Positions 36,358 to 47,247 are shown, counted from the stretch's first letter. The stretch is 64,000 nt of DNA from Linnemannia elongata (GCA_036320915.1 JAXBDG010000006.1:372001-436000); one strand, 5' to 3'. Translations and numbers: made by a program. Notes: generated by a model not told the origin, from the letters alone.

Positions 36358-37477
36358 TCAAACAAAAAGGCAATTTTTGGAAACGAATACTCAAGGCGGC
36401 GCCGTAGGCATTCTATTCTTCTGAGCACCAATTTAGCGATAATATCTTCATAAATACAAATTTGTCTCGCCTTTGTCACAATCATGACCTCTGGCCTGGC
36501 TGTTCTTCTTACCACGCCCACGCAATTGAAGGTCTCCTATTTTTTCACCATCATCCTCCCCGATCATCCTCTGTGCCCATGCCTCTGATCTTGGCAACAG
36601 TAGCCTTACTGTGTCCATCTGATGGGCTGAGATGGGAATGAAAGTTGGAAGTGAGACGTACGTAACGTACTTCACTGACAATGGTCTCCAGTCGATCTAG
36701 AGGGCCATGGCTGCTATATTGTCACGAACCCAGCCCAAGTTTAATATGTCTTCCCTAGGCGATCTTCTTATAACAGCGACTATTGGATCATCGCCTGTTA
36801 CTCCGACAATCATCTCTCCACGCTAATCCCTTATCTCTTTCCATCCTGTCTAGATCCCCGCTGTTGTCGTTGTCAGCGTCAAGTCGTGGCGACTCCCTCT
36901 TACAGGTTCATCTGTTTGGCATTGTCCATGATATCGATAATCACCTTCCATCAGTTTCTCTCTTGTGCTCTCTTGTTCTCTCTGACTCGTCGTTCTCGTC
37001 CTCGTCGTTATCGCACCATTACTATAACCTTTGCGGGACTCTCCCGCCCTCCAGTACAAAACCCCTCTGTCTTCCCTTGTCTTGTCCCTCAGTCTGCAAC
37101 TCACAAAATACATTTAAGCTTATTGTCCACCTCTACCTTCCTTTCCTTGTCCACCAATCTTTCCCCGCATGTCAGCCAGGGCGTCTAATCGAATGAACGT
37201 GAATCGAGTTTGAGATAGGGTGCATTTGGTTCGATTTGAATAGTCCCCTATTCGATTCGATCCGAATGGTTCGGATGATTAGAGTGATTAGAATGATTTG
37301 AGTGACCCGAGTGGTTTGAGTGATTCAGATGCTTCGAATAGGATTCAAGCTCACTTTATTCAAATCGAAATCGATATAGGCTAAATTCGATTCGATTACT
37401 TCGATTAGAAGCTCTACTGGGCGCTATCAACTCTAAAGCAAAACTAGAAAATCAAGAGCCAGGAGAGAAACGAGCAG
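36358..37477. other. Intergenic, includes a 9-bp periodic repeat
   Basis: No gene recognised. At 37230-37369 the 13-bp inverted repeat TTCGATTTGAATA / TATTCAAATCGAA flanks a block of ~9-bp period (GAGTGATTT-like, ~37267-37335). Frames at 36783-37196 are Ser/Leu-rich translations of pyrimidine-rich DNA. Confidence 0.5.
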
Positions 37478-37879
37478 TTAGGTCATCGTTCTTGCGGCGC
37501 GGTTACTCGCATCACGGTCCTTCCCAAGACGGGATCCAAAGTGAACCACAGGAGTGCCCATGTCATCTGATCCTAGATCCTCCCCAGAAGCGTTGAAGTA
37601 GAACTCCCATTGGCGCGACAGAAGCTCTATCATGCCACGGGTTCATTCACACCCTGAGACCCCAAAGATTGGCACGATTCCTGGGCCGCATCTTTGGATG
37701 AGATCCAAAATGACATCCGACCTGAGTTTCTTCGACGGTTCACGACTAGTGGAGGAATCAAGTAAGTTCAAAAAAGAGCAGACAAGGGTGCGCATCATCT
37801 CGGTCTTGTTGTTTTCGCAATCACAATTTCGACCTTTTGATAACCAGCGAAGCTTTCCGTTGTGAGCTAAAGACGGTCA
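37478..37879 (-). pseudogene. P-loop NTPase-family pseudogene fragment
   Basis: One minus-strand frame reads KLRSDVILDLIQRCGPGIVP, then IFGVSGCE, a TGA stop, TR, and IELLSRQWEFYFNASGEDLG before a TAA at 37478-37480. The phrase is characteristic of a P-loop family common in Mortierella-type fungi, whose Walker A here should read GxSGCGKTR. The stop falls in the Walker A region and the Gly-Lys is lost. The rest of the ATPase is missing, so the gene is dead. Confidence 0.6.
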
Positions 37880-38016
37880 TGGCCTTGCACAAATCGCGTG
37901 AGGAATCTAGCGGTCCTTGATCCTGTGCAAAAACACGTATCTACGATCTTCTTGGTATCAGCTTTGAGTTCGCATGAATATGCATTAAGAAGGAGTATGT
38001 TAGATCAGTGAATAAT

Positions 38017-38044
38017 AAAAAAAAAAAAAAAAAAAAAAAAAAAA
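38017..38044. repeat. A28 tract
   Basis: Uninterrupted A-run after GTGAATAAT. It may be the A-tail of an unidentified retroposon; I found no target duplication. Confidence 0.5.
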
Positions 38045-38713
38045 TCGCTCATGATATTTACCAGTCGGTGACGTACCAAGACGCGAATCATCCAAGAAAG
38101 GCATGGAGCCACGAGCAGGTATAGGTGTATGAGCTATGTTGGTGCAATTGGGCGAGTACATTAGATCAGTACATGTACAATGAACAAGCCTATACACAAG
38201 GTGACAATGAAAACAACGCTTGTGCATTACTTGGAGGAGGCCGTTGGAGAAGTGTTGTGGTGCGGAGTTTATTTTCTATTTACCTCTCCCCCTTTTTTTT
38301 TATTCAATGGAAATCACCATGTGGTAATGGCACTGTCTGAGTTGGTTGCATTAGACATATTAATAGGGGTCGTCAAATATTTTGCCAGACGGCGTGAAAT
38401 GGGATCGAGCGTATTTCAATATACGCAAAAGGGGTGTACGCATTTTCGTATTCTTTTCGAGTATCCATTTTCACATACTCAAATCAAATAGGCCAGCGCA
38501 TTTCGTCAAATGAGACGACCATTTGGCCCCTTTTTGCCCTTTTTTATTCTCCACACACATGTCACTTTCATGGCTTTCTTCTCTTCCGCTACTTCTTTAT
38601 CATAATCGTTCTTTCTTCCTTGTATATCTTTTTATCCCCTTCTTCATATTTCCTCCTTCTTACTCTCTCCATTATTCAACATTAAACCATGCCCAATACC
38701 TCTAACAGACAGC

Positions 38714-39245
38714 GTGAACTCGAAGACATGGAATTCTTTATCCTGCAAACACAGCATTGGCAACGACGACGAAGCTGAGGAGGAGGCCACGCCTCTCAAT
38801 ATTATGGCCCTCTCGACGAGGTTCATTGAACGCCCCCGCAAGGACAGGAGCAAGACTAACCTTCACTTTTACCTCATAGAGGTGTTCCTTCATCTCTCTG
38901 ACACTGCCTTCAGGTCCTGTTTCCGAACAACAAAGTAGGGCTTCAAGTCGCTGATGTACCTTCTTCAGGGACACGATAGTTTCTACAACAAATCATCCAA
39001 CCCTCAGGCACACCCTGGATGGCAGCTGGTGGTGGCGCTTATGCGGATCGGAACATACGGTAACGGTGCAAGCGCAGTCCGAATGTGGGAACACTTTTTT
39101 GGGGGCAAGGCACCGTTACCCTGTACACCAACAGAGTCATCACGGCAATCCTCTCCAAACGAGACCAATGGCTTGCATGGCCCAACGCGGCACGACGCAG
39201 GGAGATGCGTCAAGAAATTGTTACGCACAAGGTTGACAGAAATGA
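38714..39245 (+). pseudogene. HARBI1-like transposase pseudogene
   Basis: The frame contains LSTRFIERPRKDRSK, then a TAG at 38936, then FYNKSSNPQAHPGWQLVVAL and RIGTYGNGASAVRMWEHF. After a frameshift near 39090 it continues GQGTVTLYTNRVITAILSKR and WLAWPNAARRREMRQ. This order (PQ..W.QL.V.L.RLG..GNGAS, then GTV.LYT.RV, then WP...RR.I) matches the N-terminal half of Harbinger/HARBI1 nucleases. The catalytic DDE half is absent. One stop plus one frameshift mark it as dead. Confidence 0.6.
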
Positions 39246-39398
39246 GCGGGGTTGCTCTTTTTTTTTGTGTGTGGTCTTAATTGTTCTACTGACAGGCAGG
39301 TAAGCTCGGGGGTCAAGAGAGGCGCGACGTCCTTTTGCATGACGAGTGGAAACTCTGGGTTTGGGTTGGATGCTCTTGTTGTTCTTGATAGGAGCCAT
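39210..39398 (-). CDS. Short basic ORF within the Harbinger-type element
   Basis: 62 aa, starting MAPIKNNKSIQPKPRVSTRH. A diverged version (LAPIEDDGNIQPKPTRRAK, then GRRVSLDPRDYQ) occurs at ~43650-43760 in the related copy, so it is probably element-borne. Harbinger elements usually carry a second, Myb/SANT-like gene; this could be its first exon. Only the N-terminal part is present. Confidence 0.3.
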   Translation of the reverse strand: MAPIKNNKSIQPKPRVSTRHAKGRRASLDPRAYLPVSRTIKTTHKKKEQPRSFLSTLCVTIS

Positions 39399-39745
39399 GG
39401 TGTAGGTGGAATAAGGGGAAGAGGTGTGCCCAATTGGCTGTGAGAGAAGTAGATGGTGTGATGTTTGACTCTCCAGATCGAAAAAAAATGTTTTTATTTT
39501 TTCTTCTCGGTTGACGATTTCTGCCACTACCAAACGCGCAACTTGAGTTTGCGAAATATTTCGAGGGTCGTAGGTTTGTGCGTTCGCATTTTCGTATTAG
39601 AAAGCCTGCGCAGGTGACAGAAAAATGTCAAATGCACAAACGAGCGGTGGATTTATTTTGGATTTAGCCATACTTTGACGATCCCTAGTATCCCTTCAGC
39701 AGTGCGAAATAAAACATCAACCCTTTCTTCCCATTAACCACTTGA

Positions 39746-39796
39746 ACATACATACATACATACATACATACATACATACATACATACATACATACA
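39746..39796. repeat. (CATA)n microsatellite
   Basis: About 12 tandem CATA units. Confidence 0.9.
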
Positions 39797-39797
39797 C

Positions 39798-39952
39798 TTA
39801 TCCTTGACTTTTCACAAGGACGTAGGTGTTAGCATCGGAAGACTCGGAAAACAGCTTGGAAAGTCTGGTCCTCGGATTATTTAACTCAGTCTTGTCGTCG
39901 AGGATGGAGTCACGCCACAGGGTCAGCTTGTCTGCATTGACATCCCTGAAAT
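39798..39952 (-). pseudogene. Crinkler N-terminal (header) fragment
   Basis: The minus-strand frame reads DVNADKLTLWRDSILDD, then NNPRTRLSKLF, then SDANTYVLV, ending at TGA 39798. This is the C-terminal half of the ubiquitin-like Crinkler header, paralogous to the header of the gene at 42425 (ASDELTLWRVSIPDD, NNPRTQLSKLF). A TTTCAG acceptor lies at its 5' edge, so it may be a last exon, but no effector domain follows. It lies about 400 bp past the end of the full Crinkler gene. Confidence 0.55.
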
Positions 39953-40348
39953 CATGTCTCCTTGACCTGATGAGGAGTGAACAGAAAGCGAAAGATGCGA
40001 GGAAGTGATGGGAGCAAGAGCAGCGGTGCCTAAGAAAGGCGGAAGGGTGATAACTTAGGAAAGGCATAGAGTTTTGGTAAAGAAATCATGATAATGTACT
40101 CTCGGCCTATTTCGAGATGTCTAGTCAGTTCGAGACAAATTCATATGTGTTTTAAAGTTCCACTCCTTGAAGAACTATTGGGCATTTCACGTAAAATGTT
40201 TTGTTTTGGCCACTAAACCCCGATTAGCCAACAATTCAGGTCAACATTTTTTGTTCTACTCCCATGCAAACCCCGCTCACAGTTGGATTAGCGGTTAATT
40301 TTTTACACCATTTTGGTTGAAAGGCACAATAACTATGTAACAATGTTC

Positions 40349-42425
40349 TTAAAAAGATGGTCGAACCTCAGTAAACTTCTTGACCAAATAGCGATTTGAA
40401 GGTTTGCTGGAATAGCAACGAAAGTAGACTACGCGAAATCCCGGCACAGGGACACCATCCCGCGTGACAACAAACCTGGTGTCCTCAATTTCGGCCTAGT
40501 GATCGGCACCAGAGCTGATGATGCAGAGCCGTCTCAAAGTCGTCCCCGCCGAAGCTACCGTCATTAATACGTCCTTTGGCATCCTCAGGTAGTTTAAGCG
40601 TCTTGAACAGCTCTAGAATTGCCCTCTGGGCGGGAAGGCATAAAATGTGATGTGGTGCTCCGATCCAATCAACATCTTTACTCCGATAAATGAGTCCTAG
40701 ATCCAAGAAGTCCCGTTCGAAATCGACTGCGCTGGTGTTGTCGAGGAACGTTTGCAGGAGGTCCGTATAGAAATCGTTCTTCCTAAACAAAGTGCGATTT
40801 TCGTAGTACGTCTTTGCGGTCAATAAGAAATCCTTAGTTCGGCATTTCGTCCAATCGTCAAGGTCGAAAATGGAGATCGGTTCCGGGAGATCCTCAACAG
40901 CGGCTGACAGATACACAAGCTCTCGTGGCACACAGTTCGTGATTGCTGTAACCTTATCTCTGATGGCTGGTGCTGCCAGGCGACGGTACGTTTCCAGCAG
41001 CTTGGAGAATACATGCCTTGAGAGCGGGCCGACAAAAACTACCGACGTTGGCCTATAGCTCTCGTCCAGGATGTTCATTTCGTACTTGGCGTGTGCAGTG
41101 CCCGTGAAAATCACCCGAGATCCCTTGGGCTCTTCTCCCCACCAGTGGTATGAGTTCAGAGGGACCAGCGACTTGAACTTGTCCGGCACGTAAGGCTCTT
41201 TTCCGAACAATTTTCCATGCTCGTCAACAAGCAACAGCGTTTTCCGATCCCAGGACTTGATTAGCGTTCCGAAGATTACTGACAGAGCATTCCTTGACAT
41301 GTTACGTGTGCCGTCGTAGTCGTTTAAAAGCATCGCCAACTCGGCGCCTGTCAAGATATCTTTGTTGAGTGCCAGAAATCGCTTGACTACCTCCAACGCT
41401 GACTCGTTCTCATCGTCCTTGTCCAACACTCCGGCATCTGACATGTAGAGGACAAGCCATCCTTCGGCGTACGCCTTTGCTGCGAGAAAATAGGAGAGGT
41501 ACGACTTGCCAACACCCATCGGACCGGACAGTACTCGTCTGTACGTAAACTCTTGGTCGCCACGCATATCCTCCCAAAGTTCCAGCATTTGCTCGGTAAC
41601 AAAAAGCCTGTGACCCTGATCATGACTTCCGAACATCTTGGGGGTCTGGCCCATACTCGGCACAACGATCGCGTCGCCAACTCGAAGGTCGTCTTTGAGG
41701 TGATCGAAGGCTGCCCGCGGTTTGGGTTTGAATTTGGTGTTCTCGAGAATGCCAATCCAGGAAGAAGGTAGGTCGACAACTTTTCCATCAGAAGCCGTAT
41801 ATTGTCTCCAACCTTCGGTACTACGGATTTTTTTGTTGACCGGCAAATCCGGCTCTATATGGTAATAAAAAAATGAGTTAGACATTTGCGAAATCATGAG
41901 GAATCGTTTGGACGACACCCATTCAAGAAGAATCCTTACCATCAGTTGTTGGTCTCTTTTGTGAAATGTAATCGCTGACAGGAGGAGATCGGGCTGGACA
42001 AAGAATAGCAGAGAGCATGGCGCATTTTGTTTACATTAGTCGTGTTAAAACAAGCTCATGTGCACGGTATGAATGAGAGTAAGCGCGTTTGCCTTACCTG
42101 GCTGGGGTCGCTGAACGAGGATGTAAGTGTTGGCATCAGGAGACGCGTGAAACAGCTTGGAAAGTTGTGTCCTCGGATTGTTCAGTTGGGTCTTGCCGTC
42201 AAGAGCATCAACATTAACGTTAGAACTCAGATTGTCGTCGGGGATGGAGACACGCCACAGGGTAAGCTCATCAGAAGCGACATCGTCAAAACGAGGTGTC
42301 TTCTCGGTCTTGATGCGCTGCTTGAGGTTGCCGGTTGTCTTGGTTGACTCGATCTCGACAGGGAAGGCTTGGGAAATTGCCTCTCCATCGACAATACAGA
42401 ACAAGGTCAGATGATTGTTGTTCAT
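40349..42425 (-). CDS. Crinkler (CRN)-type protein with P-loop NTPase domain; apparent C-terminal frameshift
   Basis: Exons 42425..42098, 41993..41940 and 41854..40485 splice to 583 aa ending at TGA 40485-40487. The ATG at 42425 gives the usual header start (MNNNHLTLFCIVDGEAIS); the ubiquitin-like header runs to ~108 with DELTLW and RTQLSKLF. After a short linker, an NTPase domain has Walker A GPMGVGKS (~238-245) and Walker B KTLLLVDEHGK (~333-342). The end, DDFETALHHQLWC, looks like entry into the restriction-endonuclease-like domain of many CRNs. Immediately past the stop, frame +1 stays open to TAA 40349-40351 with CRN-like content (RFVVTRDGVPVPGF), implying a one-base frameshift near 40495. 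The feature range includes this tail. CRNs are translocated effectors or intracellular conflict proteins. Confidence 0.8.
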
Positions 42426-43589
42426 GGTATTGTGCAACATCAAGGGAAAGAAAGGTGAGGGAAAGAAAGTGGGGTTGTAAAGAGAGTGGGGTTGTAAAGA
42501 GAGTGAGGATGTGAGAAATAAAGAGAAGCGGAATGCGAAAGAAAAGGGAGAGGGCTGCAAGGTGTGGGTTCAAAGGAAAAGAAAGAAAAAAAGCGAAGGA
42601 CGAAGAAAGGGCGTGGGAGTGGTGGCAAAAAGCGATGAAAGTGTGGGAATTGTGGCAAGAGCAAGTGTTGGGAGTAATGATAAACAAAGGGAAAACAAAG
42701 TCGAAGAGGGCGGTGGCAAAGGTAATATAGGCGAGAAATAAAAAGGTAAAACAAAGGGGAAAGAAGATAAAAAAGAGTTGTGGGGGTGTTGAGTGTGGGA
42801 GAGAAAGGGATCGAGTGATGGAAAAGGCGATGAAGAGGCGCGGGGTGGTGATCAAGGCGATGATGGTGTGGGAATGGTGGCAAAAAGGAGAGGGTCCAAG
42901 ACAACTGGCGCCATAATTCTCCCATTTGCAAAAACATAGCATGGAAATACTTCATTATTTAGTAGGACCCTTCTCTTGTTCACTTTGCTGCTGTGTAGCA
43001 ATCCTTTAATCCACATTAGACTCACACCACAAAGCCCCATTCTCTGCACATGTAACCTCAAAACGGGGTGTCGATTCCTTTGGAAGTTCTTCGCGATTAC
43101 ACCGAATAGGGCACTTTAGTTTGGTGATATGATCACCTTCATTCACGTGTGGTGACATATTTTCGGTCTCAACGTGGAACTTGGAATATTTTTACCTTCC
43201 CACATCCTTTTCTGCCTCCCACACCCTTTTTTCCCTCTCACATCCTTTTCTCCTTCCCAAAACACGACACATACATACACAAAAAGACGGCACTACCAGC
43301 CTACGCATCTCGTAAAACTAGACCACTGTTCGGCCCCTTTTTGCTCGTTTTTCTTCACACGCACGTCTACCCTCCCTTGGAGGATGAAGAGGACGATGTG
43401 GTCTCTGTGGCCTGGACAAACGACGGTCCCGCGGGAGTATCGTCCTGGTCCTCAGCAGGCAATGAAGGAGACGGAGAACGAGGAACCCCATACTAAGAGA
43501 CCGAGGGCCGATGGGATGCGGTGTCAACCCCAGAGGAGGAGGACCTCGAGGGCGTCAACTAAACGAGAACAAAAAAGAAAAAAAATTGA
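42426..43589. other. Upstream region of the Crinkler gene and repeat remnants
   Basis: 42430-42860 is strongly purine-rich on the plus strand and pyrimidine-rich on the transcribed strand. From ~43300 sequence resembling the left part of the Harbinger-type element appears (CGCATCTCGTAAAACTAGAC, TTCGGCCCCTTTTT) compared with 38490-38535. No gene is seen. Confidence 0.45.
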
Positions 43590-44034
43590 CACACACAAGG
43601 TTAACAGAAACAGGCGGGGTTGCTGTTTTTTTTGTGCGGTCTTAATTGTGTACTTAAAGACTGGTAGTCTCGGGGGTCAAGAGAGACGCGACGACCTTTC
43701 GCACGACGAGTAGGTTTGGGTTGGATGTTCCCGTCGTCCTCAATAGGAGCTAAGGTGCAGGTGGAGTGAGGGGAAGAGGTGTGTCCAACTGATCGTGAAC
43801 GAAGCAGATGGAGCGGTGTTTGGCGCTCCTGAATGAAAAAAAAGGAATTCTTTCTTCTTATTCGACGATTCCTGCAACTTCTAAACGCGCACCTTGTGTT
43901 TGCGAAACGCGCCGAGGGTCTTAGGTTTGTGCGTTCGCAATTTCGTATTAGGAGTCTGCGCAGTTGACAGAAACTGTCAAATGCGCAAACCATTGGCGTA
44001 ATTTTTTTACATCTGGCCGTAGTTTGACGACCCC
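43590..44034. repeat. Second copy of Harbinger-type element right end
   Basis: Parallels 39225-39685, with shared blocks CTCGGGGGTCAAGAGAG, GAGGGGAAGAGGTGTG and GTGCGTTCGCA. It ends TTTGACGACCCC followed by TA, inside the retroelement remnant that begins at 44035. Confidence 0.6.
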
Positions 44035-44640
44035 TATTGCCGACAGGAAGGTCACAACTGAAGGACACGTTGCAACTTACAGAAGGATCTCAAGGTTATG
44101 TGTAAACATGTCAAAGTTTCACTCTGATATGACACCACCACCTCTTTAGAAACCTCAACAACTCAAACGACGTTTCTGACAAAGCAAACATAAAATTATC
44201 AAGAAAACCAACCATAGCCCCATTCGTAGATAAATAACACACAACCAGACATATCTAGTCAGTAAGGTCATAACTCACCCCTTATCAAACAAGAGCTTTC
44301 ACATGACCAGATCATATCTAGTCGCCCGAAGCCACCTTGTGGCTCCCCAAGGTTCCTTTTCGGCCTCATTTTCTACAATATATGTCATTTTCCCCATATC
44401 CTTGTCCCTGATATCCATATTTCGCTGGACATTTTCTATCTAGTCCTTCTTTTTTCACTCAATCTCCAGGAGCTCGCTACCCTAGAGCTTCATCCTTCTT
44501 CTCCTTTGACTCCTTCTGTTGTACCTTTGATCGCTCGTGCTGCACTTTCCACACTGACGGTCGCACGAACGCCTCCCAATTTAACAGCAGGCATCTCTTG
44601 ATCCTCCGTTGGCACTCCTTGATTTTTTTCCAGCACCCCT
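44035..44640 (+). repeat. Retroelement 3' remnant, uninterrupted copy
   Basis: Homologous to 32330-32543 plus 34312-34660. Shared blocks include GCCGACAGGAAGGTCACA, TTTCACTCTGATATGACACC, GTAAGGTCATAACTCACC and CAGGAGCTCGCTACCCTAG. It supplies the empty-site sequence for the mariner insertion. Confidence 0.65.
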
Positions 44641-44675
44641 TGATCTTTTCCCACTATCCTTTGATTTTGTTTTTC

Positions 44676-44795
44676 TTGTTGTCCCTTGATGTTGCTCCTT
44701 GGTGTTGTCCCTTGATTTTGTCCCTTTATGCTATCCCTTGATGCTGCCCTTGGTGTTGTCCTTTGGTATTGTCTCTAGTATCGTCTTTTGATGCT
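44676..44795. repeat. 13-bp minisatellite, locus 3
   Basis: Degenerate TGTTGTCCCTTGA array (TTGTCCCTTGATGTTGCTCC, TTGGTGTTGTCCCTTG) directly after the retroelement remnant. Loci 1 and 2 also follow such a remnant. Confidence 0.7.
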
Positions 44796-45249
44796 GCCTT
44801 AAAAAATTAGCATATACGGCATAGAAGTTTTAAAAATTGGAAGATGTCAACAGGACAACCAATACGGCGGTGCAGATACCAATCGAAGTACGCAAGATAG
44901 ATAAAACAGAGACATCATTCGGGCACCTGTGAACCACAATTTTTGGTTAAACAGAATAAATTTTAACAAGGTGAAGTGAGCATCGACAATGCGACTTTGA
45001 ATTGCAACGTCGCTATGAATTATCGATATTTTTGCTTGCTTCCTCTTGCTTTCCCCCCCTTCCTGTTTTTTTAGTCTATGTTATTTCTTATCCCTTGGTC
45101 AAATCCTCGTTGTTATCTTCTCTTCATCTCCTTGTTTTTTTTTTAGTGTCCTAATGTTTTTAATGCACTCCCTTCCGATTTTTTTTTCCCGTTCTCCCCT
45201 TTATTTTTCTTACACACATCCCCTTCAAATGTTTCCATCCCTGTTGATG
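44796..45249. other. Intergenic
   Basis: AT-rich. TTCATAGCGACGTTGC (reverse complement at ~45006-45021) is a 16-nt match to 28S rRNA, possibly a trace of a further 28S-derived fragment. No gene is seen. Confidence 0.4.
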
Positions 45250-45611
45250 TATAAAATAACCTGATTTCTATTTTTTTTTTTTGATAACTCCTCCTCTCTT
45301 ACATCTTCAATACACCCTCAACAGTATCCGCAATCAAGGTAATCCATCTCCCAAACTTGAAGGCAGCAATTTCTTTACGATAGAATGGTTATTGGGGAAC
45401 CATGGAGGCCTTTCATGACTCAAGTATGCACAGGAAAGAGCGTGCAGAATTCCTCAGCTCGAGGTCGCCATTTACCCCGCTATTTAAACCCTTCAATCTC
45501 ATAATCATGGTCTTTAATCCTCTGCGCCTTTTCCTATTGCAGCTGCGCTACAATCAATCACTCTGCCGAGGAACGTTGCTTACTAACCTATTTTTTTTTT
45601 TGCAAATATAG
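45250..45611 (+). promoter_or_regulatory. TATA box and 5'-UTR intron of the I36-like gene
   Basis: TATAAAA at 45250-45256; leader to 45338; intron from GTAATC (45339) to AATATAG (45611), 273 bp; ATG 7 bp later at 45619. Confidence 0.5.
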
Positions 45612-45618
45612 GACGAGA

Positions 45619-45957
45619 ATGAACGTTAAAGTCGTAATTATATCTGCACTCCTGGCTGCGGTCATGATCACAGCGGAAGCAGCGTACAATTGTACACCTG
45701 GATACTTCTGCGTCTACAGCGGTTGGAATGGTAGCGGAACTCGTTGCCAATGGTCCCAAAACCTCTTCGTAAATACCGCGGATGACTGCTCGTTCATCAG
45801 GCTAGGCCAGAACGTACGTTCCGTGTGGAATAATTCCAACCACAGGGTCCAGTACTACGCAGAAACCAACTTCATGTCACGTGTAGGATCCACTACTTCT
45901 GGGGCAGGTGGCAATCTACAAGGCAACTACCAGATCCGGTCCTTCAAACCTCAGTGA
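45619..45957 (+). CDS. Secreted peptidase-inhibitor I36-like protein
   Basis: Single coding exon, 112 aa. Residues 1-~21 (MNVKVVIISALLAAVMITAEA) are a signal peptide. The mature domain has the layout of the I36 / beta-gamma-crystallin-like fold: CTPGYFCVYSGWNGSG, a CQWSQ strand, DDCSFI with RSVWNN, and VQYYAETNF followed by a Gly-rich turn and IRSFKP. The family founder inhibits metallopeptidases; in fungi such proteins are secreted and mostly uncharacterised. Four cysteines in the mature part may form two disulfides. Family assignment is by motif layout; inhibitory activity is not implied by sequence alone. Confidence 0.7.
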   Translation: MNVKVVIISALLAAVMITAEAAYNCTPGYFCVYSGWNGSGTRCQWSQNLFVNTADDCSFIRLGQNVRSVWNNSNHRVQYYAETNFMSRVGSTTSGAGGNLQGNYQIRSFKPQ

Positions 45958-46141
45958 GGTGACCATATCCTGGCACACAACAAACAGAGTAAAGATGTTG
46001 AGTCTCTTAACATCATCTGGAACCCTGCCTTCTCAACATTGAACACAAAATAACGAACCTCATTCGTCAAGTTGAAATATCAAACCCCTGAATTGTAATA
46101 AACAATTAGCACAAGAGAACAAATAAATCACAACATGCCCA

Positions 46142-46233
46142 CGAATTCTTCTGCAAGGAGGAGAGAACGAGCCAACATCGAAGGATCAAAAAGCAACGTC
46201 GCTATGAACTCTTGGCTGCCACAAGTCAGTTAA
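46142..46233 (-). pseudogene. 28S rRNA fragment (copy D, ~90 nt)
   Basis: Read on the minus strand it begins AACTGACTTGTGGCAGCCAA, continues through GTTCATAGCGACGTTGC and TTTTTGATCCTTCGATGTTG, and ends at GCAGAAGAATTCGT. This matches the same stretch of 28S at which copies B, C and E begin. Confidence 0.7.
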
Positions 46234-47247
46234 TGTACTCCTTAGATATTTTTTTGGCACCACTTTCTGGATAGCCACGTATGACCAGCAGAGCTTAAAT
46301 ATCAGTATCACTCTGCTCTTTGTCAACGGTACTCTATTGTGCACATCATACTACCATTTGTTACACGGGCTATCAGAACACAGCCCAATTTGAATGATCC
46401 TCATCCTCTTGATGTAACCGAGTAGAGTGTTCCAAGGCCCAAACGAATTAGAGGCACACCTAAAACCTTCTTAGCAAAGATGTTCTCTAATGAGGTCGAT
46501 AATGACAAGGAAGTACCTGAAAAATGCTGTGCGTTCTGCTGCAAAATATTATATCAAAAGGCTAAATGTAAGCTTTGGATGCATCACAAGACAGAGGTTG
46601 AGGAGATGTTTGTCAATGACCAGCAATACGCTCTAGCACGTGGTTCAACCGTGACTGATTTTAAAATAATAACTTGGCCCTTGCTAAACACTACCACCAC
46701 AATGGAAATCAGATAAAGGATCTCCATGCCCATAAGCCCAAAAGTAAGGAGGCAGAATATGCTATTACTGTATATGTGCTAGACACAAAGCAGGTGGAGC
46801 CCAAGATCTAAAAACCGCCAAGGATTATGTGTACATTGAATCACAAGTCGCACCTGAAGTGCATATCGTCCAAGGGAGAATGAACCTTATGCCATCTTGC
46901 AAAATCTGGATTCGTTTTTTCAACAAGCATTGGATGTATCCTGGTCGCCGGCCAGACGAACTTCGGAACCTCCATCCAAGAGGGGAAGGTTTCCTCTTTT
47001 CCGATCTTAGTGTTTGCGAATTGAACAACTCTCGCAGTATGCTGACTTGAACAACTAGAGTGTTGTGGATCAAGATGGCCACCAGCCATCCTTTTTTATT
47101 TAGTGAGCAGACTGGTATGGTAATATCACATGAGGTTCCGGTATATATGTCGGAGCCCTCACATAATAATATAAACACTTCTTCCACCTTGATGCCATAA
47201 TCTTCAACAGTCTCAACATCGCTGTGCTCTACTCCCTGTCCTTATTC
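46234..47247. other. Intergenic with unrecognised ORF remnants
   Basis: Frames at 46480-46716 (MFSNEVDNDKEVPEKCCAFC) and, in another frame, ~46675-46812 (HNGNQIKDLHAHKPKSKEAE) look like pieces of one degraded coding region, perhaps a transposase, but I cannot name a family. Confidence 0.3.

Larger units (their letters stand above)
38366..39685 (+). mobile_element. Decayed PIF/Harbinger-type element
   Basis: The ends GGGGTCGTCAAA (38366) and TTTGACGATCCC (ending 39685) are inverted repeats with one mismatch in 12, flanked by TA on both sides. A related right end, TTTGACGACCCC, ends at 44034 and is also followed by TA. Inside is a broken HARBI1-like nuclease frame (+) and a short basic minus-strand frame. 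Element boundaries are inferred from the ends only. Confidence 0.55.
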
